From JACCXE01 sp963718605 (GTDB lineage Bacteria > Actinomycetota > Acidimicrobiia > Acidimicrobiales > JACCXE01): 64,000 bases of DNA. The first letter of the stretch is position 1; each line of letters begins with the position of its first letter. The DNA lies in NCBI GenBank assembly GCA_963718605.1, contig OY970363.1, forward strand, positions 620,001 through 684,000, given 5' to 3'. Under the pieces are notes generated by a model that was given only the letters and a program-made list of their open reading frames with translations, searched no databases and was not told the DNA's origin. This document shows, piece by piece, positions 45,964 to 54,720 of the stretch. Position numbers and translations under genes: made by a program.

Positions 45964-46061
45964 ACGCGCATGCTGCCACGACCGCCCTGCCACGTGCTCA
46001 GAGCGCGGAATGGGGCGAATGCCCGATGACGCGGCACGCAATTCTTGGCAAAATCTGACCC

Positions 46062-48044
46062 ATGGTCCGCCACCGCCCGCGCCGCCATAGCGCTGTCCTG
46101 GTCGTCTTTGTCCTAGCTCTGCTCGGTGGGCTCAACGTGAGTCCCGCCGGCGCCGCACCCCCCTTCAGCACCCTGCGTCCCGGTTCCGGAGCAGTGCTGG
46201 TCGAGACGGTCCCGATCCAGATTGTGCTCGTCGGGTACCCGGAGGAACTGTTGCGCGCGCAGGACCTGCAGGAAAGCTTCGCGGCGTCAAGCCGACCCAT
46301 CCACCGCGCCCGCAATTTCGTTACCAGCGCGCGCGAGGAAGTGGGTATCGAGTACCGCTACCAGTACAACGTGGTGCGCGTCGATCAGGCATATGAGGAC
46401 GCCCTGTTCACGCATCTCGCCGAGATCGGCAAGCCCGAACGGACGCTGACCGGTCACGGCACCAGCCTCGGGCAGTTCGCCTACGACCAGCAACAGCGAA
46501 GGAGCCTCGACGTCAACGACAATCTCGTGATCGAGGCGGTGGACGTCGAGCGTTGGCTCGTCGAGCACCCTGCGCCGGGCGTCGAGCCGAGTCGAGACAC
46601 GGCCGTGCTGATGAATTGGTGGGGACGGTCGGACTTCCGGTTCCACGATTACCGCGCCCCCCGCGACCCGCACTCCGATACCGGCGCGGACTTTTCATTG
46701 CTCGACGACCATCGCGTGATCGCGTTCGGGGGCACGAGCGCTACGGACGAAGAAAGTGGCTTCGGGCGCGAGAGTGGTACCTGGTTCCACGACCTGTCCG
46801 CCGGCCCTGACATCTGGAGCGACGGCTGGGCGATCGACGCCACCTGGGGCATGCAGCCAAACCCGGACCAGGCCTACGTCATGCCGCCGGTCTGGGAGTA
46901 CCTCACCCCTAGCGGCGCCCGCCAGACCGAGCAGTTGGGCAACGACCTCTACGTCATGCTGCGCTTCGTCGCCGTCAACATGTACTTCACGCCCTCTCCG
47001 CTTTCGGAGGTGGACCTGGACGGGCGCCGGATGCCGAAGGACCTCGAAGTCGACGTCACCGTCTATGACGACGCGCGCCCGACGCGCTTCACCCCGAGCC
47101 AGCTCCAGCGTGAGGTGTCCGAGCTGGTCGGCCCGCTGAAGGTCGATGTGCAGCATCGGCCGATGGTCGGCGAGCCGCGGCGCTGCATCGAAGGCTTCGC
47201 CAGCGGCGACATGTGCCGACCCGATCTCGCCGGCCGCGGCTATCCCTCGCTGGCGAACCCGTTCCTCGCGGCCGCCCGCAACACCGGTGCGTGGCGTGAC
47301 GGGTCGGCCGAACACGAGGTGGGTGCGTTCGTGTACCCCGCACCTCCCGGCGGCCCTTACATCGGCTTCGCGGACACGAACTGGATCGACGGCACCAAGT
47401 CTGGGGCGTGGGCGGTCGTACCACCGGCGACTGAATCCCGCGGGTTCAGTCAGACCGGCACACTCATTCACGAGGTCGGGCATCACATGGGGTTGAGCCA
47501 CTCACATGACGGCTGGGAGCCCGAGTACGGCTTCGCCTACTCCGCTTCCCTCGGGGGTTACCTGTACCTCACCTGGGTCGGCGACGAAGTCAGCTCGGTG
47601 ATGAGCTATCTCCACACGAACGAGGACTACAGCCAGTTCGACCTCGACAACTTCCGTCGTTGGCGCGCGGCGACGCTGTTCCGCCTCGGCAACGCGATCG
47701 CTGCCGACGTGCTCGCCGCGCCGAGCGCGTCGGCCGGTGCGGCGGCGCTCGACGACGCCGACACCGCGTTCACGGCCGCGCAGGCCGCGCTGTCAGCACA
47801 CGACTACCGGCTCGCGGATCAGCGGGCGCGCGCCGGTTACGACCATGTCCGGCGCGCCGCAGCTGCCTCCGGCGTGACGGTCGCCGGCAGCGACCACGGA
47901 TGGGATCTCCTGCCGTCGGGACGGCGAGTGGGCCCGTCCGGCAATCCGTCTCGGCACCCCGGCGCCGATCCCGTGCAACTGCTCACCCGCACCGACGCCG
48001 AGGCCGCCGACTTCCAGGCTCAACGCGTCCAACTCGGTCGCTAA
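46062..48044 (+). CDS. Secreted zinc metalloprotease (metzincin-type)
   Basis: 660 residues. A signal peptide is evident (HSAVLVVFVLALLGGLNVSP, cleavage near PAGAA at about 32). The zinc site is HEVGHHMGLSHS with H470, E471, H474 and H480, i.e. HExxHxxGxxH, and a downstream SVMSYL forms the Met-turn. The N-terminal 400 residues are not a recognised family and may be a prodomain or substrate-binding part. The C-terminal tail is Ala-rich. No ribosome-binding site of strength precedes ATG 46062. Confidence 0.85.
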   Translation: MVRHRPRRHSAVLVVFVLALLGGLNVSPAGAAPPFSTLRPGSGAVLVETVPIQIVLVGYPEELLRAQDLQESFAASSRPIHRARNFVTSAREEVGIEYRYQYNVVRVDQAYEDALFTHLAEIGKPERTLTGHGTSLGQFAYDQQQRRSLDVNDNLVIEAVDVERWLVEHPAPGVEPSRDTAVLMNWWGRSDFRFHDYRAPRDPHSDTGADFSLLDDHRVIAFGGTSATDEESGFGRESGTWFHDLSAGPDIWSDGWAIDATWGMQPNPDQAYVMPPVWEYLTPSGARQTEQLGNDLYVMLRFVAVNMYFTPSPLSEVDLDGRRMPKDLEVDVTVYDDARPTRFTPSQLQREVSELVGPLKVDVQHRPMVGEPRRCIEGFASGDMCRPDLAGRGYPSLANPFLAAARNTGAWRDGSAEHEVGAFVYPAPPGGPYIGFADTNWIDGTKSGAWAVVPPATESRGFSQTGTLIHEVGHHMGLSHSHDGWEPEYGFAYSASLGGYLYLTWVGDEVSSVMSYLHTNEDYSQFDLDNFRRWRAATLFRLGNAIAADVLAAPSASAGAAALDDADTAFTAAQAALSAHDYRLADQRARAGYDHVRRAAAASGVTVAGSDHGWDLLPSGRRVGPSGNPSRHPGADPVQLLTRTDAEAADFQAQRVQLGR

Positions 48045-48056
48045 GCGGCCGGCGGA

Positions 48057-49262
48057 CTACACAGCTCCGAGGATGCGGCCAACATTCTCCGGGGCGAAGA
48101 ACTCCGGAATCGGCTTGGTGCCCGCCTGCACGCTGACGAACTGGTCCATGGCGTCCTGATTGCCCGCGACTGCGCCGAGCAGCTGCTGCTGCTCCGGCGG
48201 AGGCGGATCCATCGAAGCGAAGTCGAACGTCAATTCGTACATCGGCATCGCGTGCTCGTCGCGCGCCGCTTGATATCGGCTCATCGCGGCGTCGAAGGTG
48301 TCGCGTTCGGCGAAGGCGTCGTCCAACGCGGCGACGAGGCGCTCGACGTCGAGGAACGCGTCCGTCATGCCCATCGCAGTGATGGGGTGCTTGTGGTAAC
48401 CCGCATCGCCGACCAACGCCCAGCCCGCGCCGAACGGTTTATGGAAATAGCCGGCGAGGTCGGTCGCAATATGGAAACGCTCGGCCCGCTTCGCGGCGCG
48501 TACCTGATCGCCGATCGGCGACTGGTCGGTAGTCGCGAGGAAGTTCCCTTCGAGGTCGCCCTTCCACTCGGCAAACAGTTCGGGCTTCGTCCCGGCGATG
48601 ACGAGCGTGAGACCGTCGTGCGTGGGGAACGCGGCCATCCCGCAGTTCTCGCGGATATAGGCGTCGAATCCCGACGTCGCGACGCCTTCGAAGTACGAAT
48701 ACGCCGCGGGACCGACGGCGGGCTTCTCGTTGTACTGCGCCGGGTTAACGGCTTTGGCTACGAGCGAGTTGCGTCCGTCCGCTCCGATCACGACCTGCGC
48801 CCGCTCGACGCTCGTTGTGCCGTCGGCGTTCTTGCCGGCGATGCCGACAACCGCGCCGTCTTCGACGAGGATCTCTTCGACCGAGAAGCCCTCGCGGATT
48901 TCAGCACCGGCGTCGGCGGCGGCGTCAACCAGAAGTTTGTCGATGACGTAGCGACGCGGACAGAACGCCTCGGTCTCGCCGTCCTCGGTGGGCTGCGGCG
49001 CTCCGCCGATCGTGAAAAACCCGAAGTCAAAGTTGTAATGGGTGATCGGCGGACAGCCGGTCGCCGCGAGCGCGTCGCGTAACCCCCACCGAGCCAAGGC
49101 GGCTACGCCCGGCGCGTGAATCACGTGGGTAGAAACGGTGTCACTCGGGAACGTCGCCCGATCGACAATCAAAACGCGGTACCCCTTGCGCGCCAGCAGC
49201 ATCGCGGTGGGCGACCCCGCGCAGCGTGCTCCGACAACGATGGCGTCGTAATGCTCGGTCAT
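48057..49262 (-). CDS. FAD-dependent monooxygenase/geranylgeranyl reductase-like flavoprotein
   Basis: 401 residues from ATG 49262. FAD motif DAIVVGARCAGSPTAMLLAR (6-25), then the DG motif IGADGRNSLVAKAV and the GD motif ALVGDAGYHKHPITAMGMTD, as in p-hydroxybenzoate hydroxylase-type and geranylgeranyl reductase-type enzymes. Probably hydroxylates or reduces a lipophilic substrate. A P450 gene lies 88 bases upstream on the same strand. Confidence 0.87.
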   Translation of the reverse strand: MTEHYDAIVVGARCAGSPTAMLLARKGYRVLIVDRATFPSDTVSTHVIHAPGVAALARWGLRDALAATGCPPITHYNFDFGFFTIGGAPQPTEDGETEAFCPRRYVIDKLLVDAAADAGAEIREGFSVEEILVEDGAVVGIAGKNADGTTSVERAQVVIGADGRNSLVAKAVNPAQYNEKPAVGPAAYSYFEGVATSGFDAYIRENCGMAAFPTHDGLTLVIAGTKPELFAEWKGDLEGNFLATTDQSPIGDQVRAAKRAERFHIATDLAGYFHKPFGAGWALVGDAGYHKHPITAMGMTDAFLDVERLVAALDDAFAERDTFDAAMSRYQAARDEHAMPMYELTFDFASMDPPPPEQQQLLGAVAGNQDAMDQFVSVQAGTKPIPEFFAPENVGRILGAV

Positions 49263-49350
49263 TGCATCCCCCTCGCGTGGCTTCCTCGGAACAGTCTGCT
49301 CTCGCCGCCCCGCGTTACACCAGAGGTGTGCGAGTTTGTAACGCCGGACG

Positions 49351-50451
49351 TCAGCGTTGACGAAAGCAGACGTCGAGCGTGTCAGGGGCGCCCATGCCGA
49401 ACATCCCCGCACCCGATGCCTCGATGATCGGCGGGCTAAACCGTGACGTCAGCACGCGAAGACCTTCCTGCAGTTCGAGCCGGGCGAGGCCGGCGCCGAC
49501 ACAAAGGTGCGGGCCCCAGCCGAAGGTGACGTGAGCGTGCGCGTCCGCACGATGGATGACGAAGGCGTCAGGGTCCTCGAAGCGATCGGGATCGTGATTG
49601 GCGGAGGCGAAGGCCAGGAGGAGACGCCCTCCTACTGGGACGTCGAGAGCGTCCCGCTCGAACCGCTCTTCGGCCCGCCGGGTCATGCCCGAGATGATGC
49701 CGCTATGGCGGAGGATCTCCTCCACCGCGTTGGGGATCAGTTCGGGATTGACGGCGAGGCGTTCCCAGTCCCCGGGATGATTCGCGAGCACTTGAACGCC
49801 CGCTGTGAGTTGGCGGCGAGTGGTCTCGGCGCCCGCGAACACGAAGCCCGTAATCATCGCGATCACGTCATCGTCGGACAGGCGGTGCCCGTCGACCTCG
49901 GCTTCGACGAGCCGCGTGACGAGGTCGTCGCCAGGATGCGCACGGGCGACTGCGATCCGTTCGCGGCCGTAGGCGCGCATCTCGGCGGCCGCCGCCTCGA
50001 CGCGCGCCGCGTGCTCCGGCGGCATGAAGGGGTTGAAGGCGAGGGCGATCACCTCCGCCCACCGCGCCAAACGATCGCGGTCCTCGACGGGCAGCCCGAA
50101 CAACAGCGCGAACACCTCGGGCGGCAGCGGCGTCGCGAAGGCGGCGACGAATTCGCAAGTGCCACCAGCCTCGGCGATGCCATCGGCCAGGCGGGTTGCG
50201 ACGGCGCGCGCCGCCGGCCGGAGCTGCTCCACCTTCTTCGGGGTAAACGCGGTCGACAGCACGGCCCGCAGGTGGCGATGCTCCTCGCCGTGGCGACTGA
50301 ACAGCGGTGCCACTTGCATGGCGGTCTCCGGTGACAGCCCGTTGTTCACCATGTCATCGGGGAACGACCGAGGCGACAGCCGTCGGTCGGTGAGCGCGGC
50401 GCGGTTGTCTTCCCAACTCAGAAGGACAGCCGGCGTGTCGGTCAAGTCCAT
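49351..50451 (-). CDS. Short cytochrome P450
   Basis: 366 residues, about 35-40 shorter than a typical bacterial P450. It begins at what is normally the VTRYDDVRAVL-like region (here LSWEDNRAALTDRR), so the N-terminal DPYP segment is absent; an in-frame stop at 50461-50463 shows that nothing longer is possible in this frame. Motifs: FAGAETTRR (205-213), ExxR (E245-R248) and heme loop FGWGPHLCVGAGLA with C317. It may be a truncated functional enzyme or one with a lost N-terminus. Redox partners absent. Confidence 0.85.
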   Translation of the reverse strand: MDLTDTPAVLLSWEDNRAALTDRRLSPRSFPDDMVNNGLSPETAMQVAPLFSRHGEEHRHLRAVLSTAFTPKKVEQLRPAARAVATRLADGIAEAGGTCEFVAAFATPLPPEVFALLFGLPVEDRDRLARWAEVIALAFNPFMPPEHAARVEAAAAEMRAYGRERIAVARAHPGDDLVTRLVEAEVDGHRLSDDDVIAMITGFVFAGAETTRRQLTAGVQVLANHPGDWERLAVNPELIPNAVEEILRHSGIISGMTRRAEERFERDALDVPVGGRLLLAFASANHDPDRFEDPDAFVIHRADAHAHVTFGWGPHLCVGAGLARLELQEGLRVLTSRFSPPIIEASGAGMFGMGAPDTLDVCFRQR

Positions 50452-50536
50452 GCCCGCTGTTTACACCGCCAGGACGCGAGAAGGCTCAGGTCGGTTCGGC
50501 ACGTCGGGCGGGTCGGCCCGCGTCATGTCGTGCGCC

Positions 50537-50974
50537 TTACGCCGGTGTAACGCCGTGCTTGGCTTGCACGGCGAGCAGGGCCGCAAAGTCGGGTGGCCCC
50601 TTCGTGGCGGCGTTGAGGATCGCGGCGATTTCGAGGAAGTAGTCCTCCTCGAACAGGCCGGGCGTGGACACCACGAGCATCCACGCATCGTCGGTGGTGT
50701 GGTTGTCGAACTTGTGGGTCTGGCCCCGCTTCACGCACAACGCCTCGCCCTGGGCAAGCTCGATCTTGTCGCCGTCGACGACGTACGTGATCGTGCCTTG
50801 CGTGCAGTAGATCGTCTCGTCCCAGTCGTCGTGCTTGTGCGCCGGCGGCGTCTGCGCGCCGGGCGCCAGTCGTGCAACGAACGCGGTGGTGCTGCCGCCC
50901 GAATCCTCGGCGTCGATGAGGAACTGCACGTCGATGCCGGGGGTCTTGATGAGTTGCTTGGATGCCTTGGCCAC
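50537..50974 (-). CDS. Cupin domain protein
   Basis: 145 residues from GTG 50974, preceded by GGAGGGGAG. Cupin motif 1 is PPAHKHDDWDETIYCTQGTI (with His, His, Glu ligands) and motif 2 is GEALCVKRGQTHKFDNH. All metal positions look intact, so it may be a metal-binding sensor or a small dioxygenase-like enzyme. Divergent from the MarR gene and likely controlled by it. Confidence 0.83.
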   Translation of the reverse strand: MAKASKQLIKTPGIDVQFLIDAEDSGGSTTAFVARLAPGAQTPPAHKHDDWDETIYCTQGTITYVVDGDKIELAQGEALCVKRGQTHKFDNHTTDDAWMLVVSTPGLFEEDYFLEIAAILNAATKGPPDFAALLAVQAKHGVTPA

Positions 50975-50993
50975 GATGGGCTCCCCTCCGAAC

Positions 50994-51012
50994 TGGTAAA
51001 GACACTGTACCA
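50994..51012. promoter_or_regulatory. Inverted repeat in the cupin/MarR divergent promoter
   Basis: TGGTA and TACCA arms are separated by nine bases. It is close to the cupin start and is one of two candidate MarR sites. Confidence 0.4.
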
Positions 51013-51028
51013 ACTCGATTCCCAGTAG

Positions 51029-51041
51029 TAAAGTCTCTTTA
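51029..51041. promoter_or_regulatory. Second inverted repeat, next to the MarR start
   Basis: TAAAG-TCT-CTTTA lies just before ATG 51044. Its AT-rich character against a GC-rich background supports a promoter/operator role. Confidence 0.45.
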
Positions 51042-51043
51042 TT

Positions 51044-51511
51044 ATGAAAGCGATGACCGCCGAGGCCGCACCGCCGCTTATCGGCGCTCTCGTTCGTCGC
51101 CCGGCCGAGGCCGTGCATCTGCGAATCCTGCGCGAAGCAAGCGAGGCGGGGTTCACCGATCTCGTGCAGGCTCACCTGGCGGTGCTGCGCTTTCCGGGCC
51201 CGAATGGTCGGCGGCCATCGGATCTCGCCGCCGAGGTTGGCCTGACGAAGCAGGCCATGAACTACCTACTCGGCCAGCTCGAACACCTTGGCTACATCGA
51301 GCGACGCGATGATCCCGACGACCTGCGATCCAAGCGCGTCCACTACACCGCTCGCGGCGAAGCACTCACAAAGGTCGTCCGGCGCACCGTGATCCAGATC
51401 GAGAGGGAACTCGAAGCCGAACTGGGCGAGGCGTCCTACGCGCAACTTCGCAAACTGCTCGTCCGGCTGAACGAGACCAAGACGATCAAAGCCGAGCGCA
51501 ACACGCCGTGA
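51044..51511 (+). CDS. MarR family transcriptional regulator
   Basis: 155 residues. The winged helix includes RRPSDLAAEVGLTKQAMNYL (about 58-77) and the wing YIERRDDPDDLRSKRVHYT. It likely represses itself and the divergent cupin gene. GTGA overlap with the next gene. Confidence 0.87.
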   Translation: MKAMTAEAAPPLIGALVRRPAEAVHLRILREASEAGFTDLVQAHLAVLRFPGPNGRRPSDLAAEVGLTKQAMNYLLGQLEHLGYIERRDDPDDLRSKRVHYTARGEALTKVVRRTVIQIERELEAELGEASYAQLRKLLVRLNETKTIKAERNTP

Positions 51512-51798
51512 TCATCCGGTCCGACTTCGAACGCGACGTTCTCGCGGTGTTGCGCTCGCTACGCAAGGGCGACTTGGTCACCTACGGCGAGGTCGCACTT
51601 GAAGCGGGCTACCCCGGACGCTCACGCGCGGTCGGAGCGCTCCTCGCCAGCGGCGCACATCGCGTGCCCTGGTGGCGTGTCGTCAACGCGTCTGGTCGCC
51701 TCGTGCCGGGCCACGAAGTCGCCCAGGCCGAGCATCTCCGGAAGGAAGGCATCGACGTCGATCTAGATGCCAAGCGCCTTCGCCGGGCGCGCTCTTGA
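51508..51798 (+). CDS. Alkyltransferase-like (ATL) DNA-binding protein
   Basis: 96 residues from GTG 51508, overlapping the MarR stop (GTGA). It has the DNA-binding half of O6-methylguanine methyltransferase (VTYGEVALEAGYPGRSRAVG and RVPWWRVVNASGRL), but the active-site Cys of PCHR is replaced by Trp (PWWR). That marks ATL proteins, which bind alkylated bases and hand them to nucleotide excision repair without transferring the alkyl group. Confidence 0.86.
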   Translation: MIIRSDFERDVLAVLRSLRKGDLVTYGEVALEAGYPGRSRAVGALLASGAHRVPWWRVVNASGRLVPGHEVAQAEHLRKEGIDVDLDAKRLRRARS

Positions 51799-51804
51799 AG
51801 CGCG

Positions 51805-53184
51805 CTACGTGGCGGCGACGGCGACCGCCGGCACGCGGGCCGAGCGGGTGGGCAACACCAGCAGCGTCGTGGCTAGACCGCCCACCACGATCACCCACCA
51901 CACGCGATCGAACCGGGCCAGCGCGTCAGCGCCACCGCCGCCGAGCAGTGCGATGGTCAGCGCCACGCCGAACGTGCCACCGAACTGACGACCCGCCTGC
52001 AGCGCCGCGCCACCGACGCCGCTTCGCCCCGGCGGCAGCGCCTGCGCGACCAGGCTTGAAAGTTGTGGGAACACGAACGCGACGCCGAGACCGCTGAGCA
52101 CCATCGAGGGGAAGTAGTCGGTGAGGTAGTTCGCGTCAGGCCCGAGCATTGTGAGTCGGAACAGACCGGCCGCGGCGTAGAGCAGGCCGCCGACAAGGAG
52201 GATCGGCCGCTGCCCGATGCGCCCGGCCAGCTTGCCCATACGTGGCGCAACGATGGCGACGATGGCGGGACCCGGCGCGACACCAAGACCGGCCTTGAGG
52301 ATCGACCAGCCCCATACCTGGGTGAGGAACAGGATCGAGCCGAAGAACATCGCGGAGAACGCGGTGCCGAACACAAGCATCGTCAGGTTGCCCCACGAGA
52401 AGTTGCGCGACCGGAACAACTCGAGGTCCAGCGCGGGTGCGTCAGTGCGCGATTGATGCATCACGAACAGGGCGAGCATCACCACGCCCGCGGCGATGAG
52501 CGCGAGCGTCTTGGTCCCGAACCAGCCGTCGTCTTGGGTGACGACGAGTCCATAGGAGAACAACACGGCGGTCGTCGCGACGAGCGCGACGCCGAGCAGC
52601 GAGGGAACCCGCGTGTCGGGCGATGACGACTCCCGCACGTGCCTGGCCCCCTCGACGATCGTGTACACACCCACAGGCAGGTTCAGGAAGAACGCGGCGC
52701 GCCAGCCGAAGCCCTGGACGAGCGCGGCGCCGAGCGTCGGGCCGAGAGCGCCGGCCGCCGCGCCGGCGGCTCCCCAAATCGCCACCGCGCGCGGGAGTTG
52801 GTCGTGGGAGAACGCGTGCATCACGAGCGCCAGCGACGCAGGAATCAGGGCGGCCGCGCCGGCGGCCTGCAGGACGCGGAACGCGATCAACACCTCGACG
52901 GTCGGCGCCAGCCCGCACGCCATGGAGGCACCGGTGAACAGCGCCGATCCGATAAGGAACACGCGCCGATGGCCGACGCGGTCGGCCAACTTGCCGGCGG
53001 GAATGAGCAGCGCGGCGAACACGATCGTGTAGGCGTTGAGCACCCATGACAGTTGCGCGGCGCTGGCGTGCGAGAAGGTCGCACTGATGTCGGGGAAGGC
53101 AACGTAGAGAACCGTGGTGTCCAGGAACGTCGCCAGCGTCGCGAGCGAGGCGATCGTCAGCGTGCGGCGGGAATGCGCGTACAC
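51805..53184 (-). CDS. MFS transporter, DHA2 (14-span) drug exporter family
   Basis: 459 residues from GTG 53184. N-terminal motif LDTTVLYVAFPDI and PAGKLADRVGHRRVFLIGSA (motif A) identify the DHA2 family. About 14 hydrophobic spans. Proton-driven export of an organic compound is expected. One base separates it from the upstream thioesterase stop, so they form one operon facing the HxlR gene. Confidence 0.9.
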   Translation of the reverse strand: MYAHSRRTLTIASLATLATFLDTTVLYVAFPDISATFSHASAAQLSWVLNAYTIVFAALLIPAGKLADRVGHRRVFLIGSALFTGASMACGLAPTVEVLIAFRVLQAAGAAALIPASLALVMHAFSHDQLPRAVAIWGAAGAAAGALGPTLGAALVQGFGWRAAFFLNLPVGVYTIVEGARHVRESSSPDTRVPSLLGVALVATTAVLFSYGLVVTQDDGWFGTKTLALIAAGVVMLALFVMHQSRTDAPALDLELFRSRNFSWGNLTMLVFGTAFSAMFFGSILFLTQVWGWSILKAGLGVAPGPAIVAIVAPRMGKLAGRIGQRPILLVGGLLYAAAGLFRLTMLGPDANYLTDYFPSMVLSGLGVAFVFPQLSSLVAQALPPGRSGVGGAALQAGRQFGGTFGVALTIALLGGGGADALARFDRVWWVIVVGGLATTLLVLPTRSARVPAVAVAAT

Positions 53185-53185
53185 G

Positions 53186-53995
53186 TCAGACCTGCGCCGT
53201 CAGCCGGGTCTGGAACGACTCGGCTACGACGGTTCCGTCGCCCCGCGTGATGCGACCGTGCTCGGCGGCAAGTCCGCCGGTGCTGTTCGCGATACTGAAC
53301 TCGGCGACGAGCCACTCGTCGCTACCCAGCATCAGGCCGGGCCGATGGACGTGGGTGGTGAGATCGATGCTGACTCCGCCGGTGGGTGGCGCGAGTCGGA
53401 CGAACGCCGGCGGCGGGAACCAGTCGCTCGCCATTGCGAGCCACGCCGCGTCGATCACGCGCGGCTCCAGCGGCCGGATGTAGCCGCTGACCTTCGCCTG
53501 GGGACCGTCCGAGAACGGCAACGACCGCGGGTCGAGGCGTCCGTCGGCCCGGTCGAAGTGTCCAACCTCGCTGTTGACGCGCACGCACTCCTCGAGCGGT
53601 AGCACGTCGATCGGCGCGGCCGTGTTCCATTCGACACCGTCGCGATCGGTCACGAGCGTGAGCCTGCTCGTCACGAGGATCTTGTCCTCCTGGACGACGT
53701 CGGCGGTCGCCGTGGTGATCGAACGGCCGGCACGAATCGGGCGGACCACAACGGTCGCGGGACCAGGCTGGCCGGTTCGCAGGAAGCTCGTGGTGATGGT
53801 TCGCACGGCGCGGTCCGTTCCGACTGCCGCTTCCGCGGCGACCACGGCCAGCGCGCTCATGTAGCCGCCGTGGATACCCACCAGCGAGGACCATCCACGG
53901 TCGAGCTCAACGCCGAACTCACCCGGCTTTTCCGCACTCGGTACGAGGGCCGTTGTGCGGTCGAAGTCAGTCACCAGCTCGCTCAGTTGTGTCAT
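53186..53995 (-). CDS. Acyl-CoA thioesterase, double hotdog type
   Basis: 269 residues. ATG 53995 is the likely start, but ATG 54028 lies in frame 33 bases upstream because the operator (which contains the start codon) is duplicated. N-terminal hotdog with LVGIHGGYMSALAVVA; second hotdog with DLTTHVHRPG. This is the TesB-like thioesterase/acyl-CoA hydrolase pattern. It precedes a drug exporter and is probably repressed by the divergent HxlR protein. Confidence 0.83.
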   Translation of the reverse strand: MTQLSELVTDFDRTTALVPSAEKPGEFGVELDRGWSSLVGIHGGYMSALAVVAAEAAVGTDRAVRTITTSFLRTGQPGPATVVVRPIRAGRSITTATADVVQEDKILVTSRLTLVTDRDGVEWNTAAPIDVLPLEECVRVNSEVGHFDRADGRLDPRSLPFSDGPQAKVSGYIRPLEPRVIDAAWLAMASDWFPPPAFVRLAPPTGGVSIDLTTHVHRPGLMLGSDEWLVAEFSIANSTGGLAAEHGRITRGDGTVVAESFQTRLTAQV

Positions 53996-54001
53996 GCAAC
54001 T
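53985..54001. promoter_or_regulatory. Operator copy 1, HxlR/thioesterase intergenic region
   Basis: AGTTG-TGTCATG-CAACT, an inverted repeat with a seven-base centre. It covers the thioesterase ATG (53993-53995). The identical sequence is repeated at 54018-54034, exactly 33 bases away, about three DNA turns. Confidence 0.6.
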
Positions 54002-54017
54002 AAGAATGCCCAGGTTG

Positions 54018-54034
54018 AGTTGTGTCATGCAACT
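54018..54034. promoter_or_regulatory. Operator copy 2, HxlR/thioesterase intergenic region
   Basis: Identical 17-base copy of the site at 53985-54001, 16 bases upstream of the HxlR ATG. Two phased copies suggest cooperative binding by a dimeric regulator. Confidence 0.6.
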
Positions 54035-54050
54035 CAGCTACCGTAGAGGC

Positions 54051-54503
54051 ATGCGCAAAGCGTCGTTCGCCGACATGAACTGTTCGATCGCGCAGTCGCT
54101 CGAAATCATTGGTGAGTGGTGGACGCTGCTCATCCTGCGCGACTGCTTCCTCGGCATCCGTCGCTTCGACGACTTCGTCGAACGGCTCGGCATTGCCCGC
54201 AACGTGTTGACCATCCGCCTCGACACCCTCGTCGACGCGGGCGTGCTTGCGCGGCGGCCGTACGACGAGGGCCGCGGCCGTTACGACTACGTGCTGACCG
54301 ACAAGGGTCGGGCGTTATGGCCGGTGATGACGGCGCTGCGGCAGTGGGGCGACGAGTGGATACTCGGCGAAGGCAACGAACCCGTCCTACTCGAGCACAA
54401 GGAGTGTGGGCATCGCACGACGGCGGTGTTGACGTGCGACCACTGCGGTGAAGCGCTCAACGCGCGAGCCGTGCGCGCGGTCGACGGCCCCGGCGCCGAC
54501 TGA
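54051..54503 (+). CDS. HxlR family transcriptional regulator
   Basis: 150 residues from ATG 54051. HxlR winged helix: NCSIAQSLEIIGEWWTLLIL, RRFDDFVERLGIARNVLTIR. The C-terminal extension has HKECGHRTTAVLTCDHCGEAL with two Cys pairs that may bind zinc or act as a redox switch. Divergent from the thioesterase/exporter operon. Confidence 0.87.
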   Translation: MRKASFADMNCSIAQSLEIIGEWWTLLILRDCFLGIRRFDDFVERLGIARNVLTIRLDTLVDAGVLARRPYDEGRGRYDYVLTDKGRALWPVMTALRQWGDEWILGEGNEPVLLEHKECGHRTTAVLTCDHCGEALNARAVRAVDGPGAD

Positions 54504-54518
54504 GCGGCAAACGGCCCG

Positions 54519-54678
54519 ATGGAGTTCGACTTTGAAGGCCGGTGAGGCGCGGTTCTCGACCGCCTTGTTCCCTCGAGACGGTCGCTACCTCCTCCCTTTG
54601 AAAGTCGCGGTACGCAAGGCAACACGTATCGCGCTCGACGACATCGTCGCGGTGAAGCTCAGCATCGGACGGCGCTAG
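54519..54678 (+). pseudogene. DUF1905 gene remnant, internally deleted and frameshifted
   Basis: ATG 54519 begins MEFDFEG like DUF1905 proteins, then hits TGA at 54543. A different frame continues GEARFSTALFPRDGRYLLPL and KAVRKATRIAL-like to a stop at 54676, matching the family C-terminus. About 45 residues of the domain core are missing. So this is a decayed relic, not a functional gene. Confidence 0.6.
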
Positions 54679-54720
54679 ACCAGGTTGACGACAACGAAGG
54701 CCCGGGCCGGGGCCTGGGAG

